NCBI RefSeq assembly: GCF_036898095.1
Contig: NC_090767.1
Coordinates: forward strand, 27,992,048-28,056,047
DNA: 64,000 nucleotides
Reading direction: 5' to 3'
Source of the DNA: Palaemon carinicauda
Lineage: Eukaryota; Arthropoda; Malacostraca; Decapoda; Palaemonidae
Part shown: positions 25,005 through 33,111 of the stretch, piece by piece
How positions within the stretch are numbered: the stretch's first letter is position 1
Layout of the letters: every line of letters begins with the position of its first letter
The notes under the pieces: generated by a model
What the model was told of the DNA's origin: nothing
The model's database searches: none
Seen by the model: the letters and a program-made list of their open reading frames with translations, nothing else
Position numbers and translations under genes: made by a program

Positions 25005-26228
25005 CTATGTGGTATTTGCTTTGCTCTGCACATTCTGAAAATTAGACTGACCTTGCGAGGTCTGGTTTGACGGCCCAGGCTCAGCGATATTTGAAGAAGT
25101 GTTTGTTTGTTTCGGACTCTGAACTGCATTGACATTTGGTTGTTTCTTCTTATTGTTAAAATGAGGATTTTTCTTTTTATTTCCATATGGGACTGACTGT
25201 GGAATTGACTGTGTATTTCTAGGATATTGTTGTGTCTTACGCGAGTAGCATTGACTATAAGAATGCGTTGCTGTGTTGTGAACTGAGCAAAATTTCGTTC
25301 TACAGTCTGCGCTTATGTGACTTTGACGTTTGCAGTTGTAACACGTCACTCCCGCTACTGGACTGTTAATTACGTTCACTGTTTGTGGTTTTGTTTCATT
25401 CTTAGCAAAAACTTGAGTTAACACGGGATTGAGATCTGGACACTTGGACATGTGTTTCTTTATCTGTTTATAGACATCCAATTCCGTACTTGCAGGCGTT
25501 AACTTCTTATCAAAGCACCGCACTAAAGCTTCTGGCAACATAAGTGTCATGCAAGTTAAATACATTAATCGTAAAAAATCTTTCACGGAGATGTTATCGT
25601 TAGTAACCCAAGTGGAATTACCTAAAATGTCCTGATATTCGTTAAGCCTATCAGCTATGAGAGCTGCTCTCTCAATAACATTAAGCCGATTCATAGTGGC
25701 TTGATTAAGTGTATTTCGTAACGTTAACACTACATCCAAGGCTTCCTCACCCCCATAGATCGCTCGTAACCTAACTTTGAAATCATCCCAAGTAACTGCT
25801 TCTTGAAATGAAACACCTCTTAAATATGCACTCGCATCCCCCTTAGAAAAATCTATAAAACTTTTAGCTTCTTGTAATTGTACAAAAGGATCTACGATTT
25901 GTTTGGCATTTAAATGGGCATCAACGGATGAAATCCATGACTCCACATTTTGTGGCAAGAACCCGTTGACCCGACCTTGAAAAGGAAGGATTGCTGACCT
26001 GGCATTTACAAGCGTCACAATTGGAGGAGGATTAGCCTGGCCTACACCACTAGGTCCAGGGGTAGGGCTGACAGGAGGAGCCATGACTGCTGTATTTTTT
26101 TTTTCTATCTCTTTGACCCCTTGCAATTCTATCAAAATATCTATATGAGTACAGACGCCCACTGCGTAAATGCATATGTATAATAAAATTCCCCCAACAA
26201 TGTTACTAATCCCAAAACATTTCCCCAA
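25005..26228 (-). CDS. gag: gypsy Gag with zinc knuckle
   Basis: An ORF of 407 codons upstream of pol in the same element. The N-terminal 50 residues are hydrophobic and may lie outside the true protein. A more typical start is the Met at about residue 49 (MAPPVSPTPGPSG). The middle part resembles a retrotransposon capsid ('AYLRGVSFQEAVTWDDFKVR'). A CCHC-type zinc knuckle CYNCKRQSHISADC is followed by a second Cys/His group and a basic Asn/Gln/Lys-rich tail. Pol lies in another frame 45 bases downstream, so expression would need frameshifting or reinitiation. No break is seen within gag. Confidence 0.88.
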   Translation of the reverse strand: MGKCFGISNIVGGILLYICIYAVGVCTHIDILIELQGVKEIEKKNTAVMAPPVSPTPGPSGVGQANPPPIVTLVNARSAILPFQGRVNGFLPQNVESWISSVDAHLNAKQIVDPFVQLQEAKSFIDFSKGDASAYLRGVSFQEAVTWDDFKVRLRAIYGGEEALDVVLTLRNTLNQATMNRLNVIERAALIADRLNEYQDILGNSTWVTNDNISVKDFLRLMYLTCMTLMLPEALVRCFDKKLTPASTELDVYKQIKKHMSKCPDLNPVLTQVFAKNETKPQTVNVINSPVAGVTCYNCKRQSHISADCRTKFCSVHNTATHSYSQCYSRKTQQYPRNTQSIPQSVPYGNKKKNPHFNNKKKQPNVNAVQSPKQTNTSSNIAEPGPSNQTSQGQSNFQNVQSKANTT

Positions 26229-26648
26229 GAGTTTCTGAAAGAAAAAGGAATTAGCACAAAGAAAGAAAAATTCTAAATGAGAATTCGGAGTTTCCTATAA
26301 CAAAGTTTAGCAATTCACTCACCCCAGTAATAATCGACTAACGACTTGTGATAACTACACTTCACTGCCCAAACTGGAATGAATACAAAATATCTGTACT
26401 TAGCTTATATATGAAGTCGACACGTCCTCTCTCCCTCTCTCTCTTGATGTTTTGTTAGCGATGTCTCGTTCTAGTTTCTTGTTGAATGTAGTTCTTCCTG
26501 GATATGTCTTGCAATTGTTGAACGCCAGTCCTTGGGTTTCCTTGGATGTTGATTGAAGATTCAGGTTGTATTCTAACATATGTTGATGTTAGCTTTTCCG
26601 TTGGACTTAGTCAAAATTGTAGATTCTTGTAGATAATGTTGAGTTCTT

Positions 26649-26792
26649 GAAGATCTTTCTCAGGTTTTACAGCTTTTATTTTGAAGTCTTGAAGATCTTT
26701 CTCTGGTTTTACAGCTTTTATGTTGAAGTCTTGAAGATATTTCTCTGGTTTTACAGCTATTATTTTGAAGTCTAGAAGATTTTTCTCTAATT
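26649..26792 (-). repeat. 42 bp tandem repeat, about 3.5 units, in the gypsy 5' untranslated region
   Basis: Units start at 26649, 26691, 26733 and 26775, each beginning 'gaagat' and containing 'ggttttacagctttta' in the first three. They lie between the LTR (with a primer-site candidate TGGTGGCAGCG on the minus strand at 26836-26826) and gag. A shorter duplication ('agagttta..cgctg') follows at 26797-26830. Confidence 0.85.
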
Positions 26793-26839
26793 CTTAGAGT
26801 TTAACCGCTGTCTTAGAGTTTAATCGCTGCCACCATTTA

Positions 26840-27304
26840 TTGGCGTGCTACTGTTATAAGCACACATTGAGTATGAGATGTTTTCAGATGTATGTAAATG
26901 GTAACTGAATACATCTTAATAGTTTTTAAGTCTTTATTCTATAAAAACAACAGAGTTAAACATCTCCATCACTGGAGGAAGCTGGGTTGGTCCAGATGAC
27001 CAATTCTGGTGAAGTTTAGATATGAACTGACTAAATTATCGATATAACAGATATCGTATGCTTGGTTTACTTTAGCCACGTCACAAAATCGGAAGACACC
27101 TGCATCCGGTGACGTCACAAACTTTCACACGATGAGACAATGTGTTGACGTTTAAGAAGAATGTCAAATTGCTGAGACTTGCATTGTATGTCCTGTTTAC
27201 GATTTGAATGACTACAGCAAATCCCAGGGTTAGCTCCTCCAACCAACATGACATATTACGTCATTTGTTTTAAACATGTAATATTAACTATTCTAATCAT
27301 TACA
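26840..27304 (-). repeat. 5' LTR of the gypsy element
   Basis: 465 bp, the same length as the LTR at 18281-18745 and nearly identical to it. Immediately inside it, on the minus strand, is TAAATGGTGGCAGCGATT, where TGGTGGCAGCG is the candidate primer binding site. The matching tRNA was not determined. Confidence 0.93.
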
Positions 27305-27310
27305 CATGTA

Positions 27311-27770
27311 CTACAGTACCCTAAACTAAAACAGGCACAAATATTAAAGGTGATTTTATATCATGCGTTTCCTAAACACGCCAAAAGCACGATAAAAAAT
27401 GGCAACCAATGTTTTGTTTACGTTTATCTCTGATCATAATGAAGAAACAAATGCATTCACACATCTGTGTATAGGTTAGTTTTTGCATCGATTATATCGA
27501 TTATTCAGCACAGCATGTTGATTTTGTTATTACCAATGTTTTACTTAATTTTTCTTAGGACTTCCAAAAGAAATGTTTTTCTTTATGACGCCGCCTGAAA
27601 CGAAGGCGTCATAAAGTACGTTCAGTAAACAAACGAAGGCATTTAACGCGCATGATGAAAGTGATAAATAATGATATTACAATAAAAGCTTTTAGAAAAT
27701 ATGCTATTACAAATATTATTTATCGTATCTATATAAAATCATACATACATAGCAAAGCAAGAAAACAATT

Positions 27771-27814
<44 letters not shown>

Positions 27815-28013
27815 GATTTACATACGTAAATGTAAATTTAAAAAAAAATAGCCCCATTTCATATAAAATAGGTTATTACAAATATTTTACTTTATCATAT
27901 AACAGTAGTCTGTATAATACTGTAAAGTTCAGTACAGTATGTTGTTGTTATAGTCGTGGGGATGAAATTCTCACGAAACAAAAAAACACGGCATTCAATT
28001 ACAACAGCTGATC

Positions 28014-28075
<62 letters not shown>

Positions 28076-28220
28076 TTATACAATACTTACATATAGATGA
28101 AGAAACTAAAATTAGTTTTCTTAGTGTCAATTAAATACGAAACGAAAAAATTATGCCGAGTTTACATCCATTTCAATCGTTGCTAAAAATACGGCATCCG
28201 ATTTCATCAGCAAACCACTA
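27311..28220. other. Interior of the Tigger-like transposon between its two nested elements
   Basis: About 910 bases of AT-rich DNA with (GA)n at 27774-27812 and (TC)n at 28017-28072, the latter producing an Arg/Glu-repeat artefact ORF. A short hairpin 'atgacgcc.. ..ggcgtcat' lies near 27586-27614. No transposase motif is visible. Confidence 0.55.
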
Positions 28221-28579
28221 TTTTTTGGGCTCAAGCCATGGCGTCCTGATGGAAGGTTCCTGTTTGGTAGCTTCCTTGGGTATAAGACTACTAAGATATT
28301 CCCAGAGAATTTAACCACAGGTTATCACAGAATTCTAACTTCTGGAGCGAGTATCTCAAAGGTTTCCCTTTAAGACATCGTAATACAACAGGGGACACGC
28401 ATGTCTGGTCGTGCCACATAGCTATCTCCACCCCGAACAGAGTTAACGCTTCGGTGTGTAAGGGCTGAGAATAGCTGGGAGCCGTTCCACAGCTAATCTC
28501 ACTCGTGGCTACTACTGATACTCGAGACGTAAACAAACGGACGCCATTGCTCTAATGACGTCACGCGCGTCTTTATCCT
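28221..28579 (+). repeat. Left terminal inverted repeat of DIRS copy C
   Basis: Starts 'ttttttgggctcaagccatg'. From 28238 to 28579 it is the reverse complement of 36882-37223 with about one mismatch. The mirrored 81-codon ORFs at 28291-28536 (minus) and 36925-37170 (plus) are identical because of this repeat and are not considered genes. Confidence 0.95.
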
Positions 28580-31152
28580 TTGTTTAGTAGCTGCCCTACT
28601 TAGACGGATTTTCCCTTGTGTGAACTTTATCGCTTTGCATCTTCGCTATGTCGTTACCTTCAGCCTCGCCTTCTTCTGGAAAGTTGAGTACAAGGTTCCA
28701 GTATTGTTTAATTAAGCTCTGGCCGTAAAGTAAATATTATTTCGCGAAATAATTGATGTTTTGTGGCAGAGCTGTGCCTCTACCGGACCCGCCATTTTAT
28801 GGCGTCGTTGTTGTTTGCATGTCTTATTTAGTTAGCCACAACAACGCTTCCGGCATTATATACTAATCGAATACATTAGTTTATTTAGTCTTCATAGCTA
28901 GGAACTTTTATATCGTGTTTAGACGCTTTTTATCGGTCATCGATTGACCTCATACCAGTCGGCTACTATAGCCCCCAGGCCAGGAGCCTATATACAAGTG
29001 TTCATGCATGATTTATCAGTGATCCTAGACTAAGTTATGAAGATAGTGGCATTATTATTTTACAATACTTTTGACTAGTGATGCAAATGTTTTCGCCTTC
29101 AGGGACCATATAGGGGATAGGCTAGTCTGTGATTCTTTCTAGCCTAACCTAACCTTAGGACCCCTATATGCTTCCTTCATCCCCTGCCTTGGCACTCCCT
29201 CTATTTAGCCTTGATCCCTTTTCTGAGTAAAGGGATTTATTGTCTAATAGAGTATTATATCGCCTCTCAGTCCTCCCTAAAGGAATGAACCCCCTTTAGG
29301 ATTGCGTCTGAGAGTGAGGTTAGGCTAGCCTACCTCTATGGCTAGGATAGTCTACGACTTTCCTGCGATAGCGATACGTCTTCTTCCTTGCCTAGTTCAG
29401 GACTTTTAGCCCTGATCTAGGCCGGGTTAGGAAGGTTTCTCTGTTCCATGCTGAAACTGTACTCTTGCACCGTTTTAGCCGATCAGCCTAATCTTAGGTT
29501 AGGGAGTGTCCTCCCTTCCCTTTGTGGCCGCTCTGGTACAGAAACCCTTCCTGGGAAGACCCCTCTCTTCTCCCTCCCCACCTATCTCTTGTATAGCCTA
29601 GCCTATGCTTAGGTTAGTTTATACTCATCTGTCCCCTGTCCTACAAATCCTCCTTAGGGTGGATGAGTAGGGCTACCCGAGCTTCCCTGTGCTGTCCGCT
29701 CTGGTACATATACCTTCATAGTGTCCTATAAGGTTAGTTACTAGTGTAGCTCTGCATAGGGGAGTCTCCCCCCCCCCTCTTGGGTGTTCCCTAGTCCTCC
29801 CTTGGGCTACCTGCTCCCGGTCCCTAGTGACCCCTGCTTATGGATGCTAGAGCCTGTCTCTATCATGGGTACACCCCCTCAGGGAGGGGGAGGGATGTCT
29901 GGAACCCTGACGGTACTTCCTGCATCCTTTCCCCCCTCCCCCTGTCTCTCTATCTATCCGGGTGCCGGTCTCTTGCCGCCTCTACTGCCGGCAATACCTG
30001 CCTCCCTCTTGGTGACTTCCCTACCCTTGCCGCCAGCCCCCCGTGTACCGAGGGACTGCCGGCTGCCGCCGGCTACTACCGGCAGCTCTCCTACTCCTAT
30101 CTAATCGTCCGCTTGCCGGTCGATCTCCGGAGTGCCGGCATATACTGCCGGCAACCCGATACTACCTGTACCATCCTTACCCCAGTCACCAATCCGGCAT
30201 CCTCCGGCTGCCGGAGCCGCCGCTCCCTGTCTCTCTATCTATCCGGGTGCCGGTCTCTTGCCGCCTCTACTGCCGGCAATACCTGCCTCCCTCTTGGTGA
30301 CTTCCCTACCCTTGCCGCCAGCCCCCCGTGTACCGAGGGACTGCCGGCTGCCGCCGGCTACTACCGGCAGCTCTCCTACTCCTATCTAATCGTCCGCTTG
30401 CCGGTCGATCTCCGGAGTGCCGGCATATACTGCCGGCAACCCGATACTACCTGTACCATCCTTACCCCAGTCACCAATCCGGCATCCTCCGGCTGCCGGA
30501 GCCGCCGCTCCCTGCCGGCGTGCCGCCGTTGTGCCGGCGGCCGCCATCCTGGTATCTTACTGACTTTGAAATTGTCTGTTCTAGTGCCAGAATCTATGCT
30601 GGAGCGAGCTCCGGCGTGCCGGCGGCTTGCCGGATGCCCCGGAGGCGTCAAGAATACTTGCACCCCCTCTCTGTAGCTATCATAAGACTAAGATAGCCCT
30701 ACCTTGCAAATAGATAAGCTGCTTTGCTTCTAAGATCAGTACCTAGTACTGCTCTATTAGTGATCATGCTGTCTCTTTGCATTCTTCTATTTCCAGCATG
30801 CTATGTGCATCTTAGCGCGGCTGGTTGCCAGAAGCAGTTACCCTTAATGAGGCCTTCTGGCTCTTATCTGGGAACCGAATGAATTCGATCCCAACCTTGT
30901 CCTTGGCTTTCCATGGAGTTCCAATATAATGGGAATCCTAGGAAACTATATCCAATGATCTCGGTCATTTGGATTATCCCAGGACCAAGCCTATGGTAAC
31001 CAGCCGGGCGAGATGCATGGAGCGTGTTCTCCTTTACTGTTTCACTCTCTATGCATCACACCTTCCTTAAGTTAAAATTAATGATTAATATTAACTTAAT
31101 TTAAGAGCCATTCCTATGACTCCCCCATACTCATTTTCTCTTTCTTCCACAG
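28580..31152 (+). other. Leader of DIRS copy C (5' untranslated region / possible intron)
   Basis: About 2.5 kb. It opens with the conserved short ORF at 28648 (MSLPSASPSSGK), then 'ttttgtggcagagctgtgcc', a 'ctaggttagg'-rich part, a GCCGGC-rich part with a 285 bp tandem duplication (29941-30510), and a pyrimidine tract leading to the acceptor-like site at 31151. The plus-strand ORF 29840-30676 (278 codons) stays open only because the 285 bp unit is a multiple of three and lacks stops. It resembles no protein I know and I do not call it a gene. Confidence 0.7.
29941..30510 (+). repeat. 285 bp perfect tandem duplication in the copy C leader
   Basis: Units 29941-30225 and 30226-30510 read identically when compared base by base, and the match runs four more bases into the following sequence. 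Each is rich in TGCCGGC-type motifs. 285 is 95 codons, so any frame open in one unit stays open through both. Confidence 0.93.
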
Positions 31153-31153
31153 G
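31125..31153 (+). other. Splice-acceptor-like site before gag, copy C
   Basis: 'ctcattttctctttcttcca' leads into CAG at 31150-31152, followed by GAGGAGCAGATGAAGTGC, the start of the Gag frame. Equivalent sites occur in copies A (4500), B (14475), D (39815) and G (49278). Confidence 0.6.
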
Positions 31154-33111
31154 AGGAGCAGATGAAGTGCGATTTCGCCTACTGTGCTGTGAAACGCTCG
31201 CAGTTTTACGGACATACGGCGTGCAGGACTCACGCCCCTTGCTCAGACAAGAAAGGGGATTGGAAGTTCTGGAATCCACTGGAATGTACGGTCTGCCAGG
31301 CCTACCTAGTTGAGGCCTTCCATAACCCTCCCTCAGCGGAGGTTAGAGACATTGCTCGTGAAAAACTGCGCAAGTGGGTGCGTGGTTTTCAGAGAAATGC
31401 TACTGGACCGTACCTGGCCACCGAAGAACTGAGGTCCCTGTTGTTCCCTAAGGCCTCCCCTGACTCAGTGGTTCCAAAGGAAGCAATCCCCACTGTCCAA
31501 ATTACGGTGGAACCTGATGTGGTCATGGCTCAGTCCATGCACGAGTGTCGTTTGGATTCCGAGGATGATGAACAGATCTCTGACGTCTCGGAAGACACGG
31601 AGAAGACGCTTATGGCTCAAGGAGCCGAAGAGGACGAAGACAAGGTGGAATACACCGAGTCGGAGATTGGAGCTACTCCCTCGTCCATCCCTCCGCCTAC
31701 TCCTACACCGACGGAAATGTCCCTTCCGTCTACCTCCTCGACCCCGGATCCTTCCTCTTCTACCCAAGAACTGATCCGACTGATTAGAGCTGTCATGGAC
31801 GACAGACTGAAGGAGAACCAGGAGTCCATCAGGTCTATGATTGGATCCAGAGACACGAAGAAGATCTCGGTCAAGGATCTCCCAGCTTGCTCTCATGCCA
31901 ACCCGTGGAGGTATGCAGAGCATATGGTTATTGCGACCGGCAGGATCTTTGTTAGCGACAAGATCGGCACGGTCCCGTTGGAAGATGTGGAGTTCTTCCC
32001 AAGCTTCGAGGCCTACCCGGACTGTTACGTCCGACTTCGTTCCGAACCTGCCTCGAAGGAGGAGACCGAACCTAAAGAAGAGATAGTGTTCGATCTCGCA
32101 AAGGCCCAGGCTATGCTAGCCTCCGCATTTAAGAGCAGGGGCTTTACCTGCTCTAAGCTTCCTGCCTTGAGCAAGAAGCATCCTACATATGTCGCACCTG
32201 ACACTGCGATTCTTCCATTTTTGGAAAAGGCCTTAGCTGCATGCCTTAAAGCGGCGGAAGAAGGAAAACCCTGCCCTGCACTGGAGGAGTGCAGACCCTT
32301 CTCCATCGTGACACCCCCTGACACTAGACAATGGAAAGATGTCCAACATACTTTCGTCGTGGGTAGGCTCGATCCTGACGTCGCCGGACGTCAGTTTAAT
32401 GAAGACCTCCCTAAGCTCAATGATCACCTCCTTCGCCGGGAACAAGACACGAAGGAGAGGCTTGCGGCATCTCTTTCTCATCAAGTCCAACTTGAAGTTA
32501 TGGCCTGTGACACAGCAGTACCTGATCACTACATGGTACTGGCCAAATCCCACTTACTCACGGTAATGAAGGACTTGTACCATTTCATAAAGGCTCGTAG
32601 AGCCTGTCGTGAATTCGTGTTTGTCGGTGCCACCGTGAAACACGAACCCCGGAGGCTGATTTCCTCCAACATCTGGGGAAAGCACCTGTTTCCTTCTGAC
32701 CTTGTCAAGGAAATAACTGACAGAGCCGCCACGGAGAATAGGAACCTTCTCCACAAGTGGGGCATGTCCAGAAAAAGGAAAACCTCTCAGGACGATGGAC
32801 CTCAGCCTAAGAGGAAACCTCAGAAGCCGAAACCCCAGCAACGTCAACAACGACGTCAGTTTCCGGGACCCGCTACCTCCCAAGTGGTTGCCCAACCACA
32901 ACAGACCTTTCAATTGGTCCCCCAACCGGTGTTGTCACAGTCACCGGTCTTCACCCCTGCCTTTGAGCAGCCATCCACTACCTTTCATGCCAGAGGTAGA
33001 GGCTCGTCCAGGGGTGCAAGCAGAGACGCCTCTCGTCGTCCCTCCAGAGGTAGAGGAGGAAAGGGAGCTAGCGGCCGAGGCAACAAGTCCTCGGGACACC
33101 AGAAGCAATGA
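31153..33111 (+). CDS. gag: DIRS Gag-like protein, copy C, intact
   Basis: The frame is open from the acceptor-like site. The first Met is at 31162, giving 649 residues, but the other copies lack this Met, so the natural start may lie in an upstream exon. The N-terminus has a Cys/His cluster: C-x4-C-x9-H-x2-C-x5-C, then C-x2-C at 'ECTVCQ'. After 'REKLRKWVRGFQ' comes an acidic Ser/Thr/Pro-rich linker (about 120-210), then the conserved core ('NPWRYAEHMVIATGRIF', 'SFEAYPDCYVRL', 'RRACREFVF'). The C-terminal 120 residues are basic and Gln/Pro-rich, ending in an RG-rich tail (RRPSRGRGGKG). Role by analogy: RNA-binding and particle-forming protein. The 3' 317 bases overlap the RT ORF in another frame. 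Confidence 0.87.
   Translation, partial: EEQMKCDFAYCAVKRSQFYGHTACRTHAPCSDKKGDWKFWNPLECTVCQAYLVEAFHNPPSAEVRDIAREKLRKWVRGFQRNATGPYLATEELRSLLFPKASPDSVVPKEAIPTVQITVEPDVVMAQSMHECRLDSEDDEQISDVSEDTEKTLMAQGAEEDEDKVEYTESEIGATPSSIPPPTPTPTEMSLPSTSSTPDPSSSTQELIRLIRAVMDDRLKENQESIRSMIGSRDTKKISVKDLPACSHANPWRYAEHMVIATGRIFVSDKIGTVPLEDVEFFPSFEAYPDCYVRLRSEPASKEETEPKEEIVFDLAKAQAMLASAFKSRGFTCSKLPALSKKHPTYVAPDTAILPFLEKALAACLKAAEEGKPCPALEECRPFSIVTPPDTRQWKDVQHTFVVGRLDPDVAGRQFNEDLPKLNDHLLRREQDTKERLAASLSHQVQLEVMACDTAVPDHYMVLAKSHLLTVMKDLYHFIKARRACREFVFVGATVKHEPRRLISSNIWGKHLFPSDLVKEITDRAATENRNLLHKWGMSRKRKTSQDDGPQPKRKPQKPKPQQRQQRRQFPGPATSQVVAQPQQTFQLVPQPVLSQSPVFTPAFEQPSTTFHARGRGSSRGASRDASRRPSRGRGGKGASGRGNKSSGHQKQ

Larger units (their letters stand above)
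18281..27304 (-). mobile_element. Ty3/gypsy LTR retrotransposon with env (endogenous retrovirus-like)
   Basis: Two 465 bp LTRs (18281-18745 and 26840-27304) flank minus-strand gag (26228-25005), pol (24960-21241) and env (21124-19462). A six-base duplication CATGTA stands at 18275-18280 and 27305-27310. Reading the LTRs side by side I find three differences, so the insertion is recent. Even so, pol has an in-frame stop and env a frameshift. The env gene places it among errantivirus-like gypsy elements in gene content. The host sequence is the interior of the Tigger-like transposon. Confidence 0.93.

Noticed and set aside
26640..26800. CRISPR-like repeat array
   Set aside because: Directly adjacent 42 bp units without unique spacers; it is a retroelement 5' untranslated tandem repeat in a eukaryotic genome.
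27895..28083. Arg/Glu-repeat ORF
   Set aside because: Product of the (TC)n microsatellite.
28291..28536. 81-codon ORF identical to the one at 36925-37170
   Set aside because: The identity comes from the inverted terminal repeats of DIRS copy C; the frame is not preserved in the repeats of other copies.
29840..30676. 278-codon ORF in the copy C leader
   Set aside because: Generated by a GC-rich, stop-poor 285 bp tandem unit; no recognisable protein features and not open in copies D or G.
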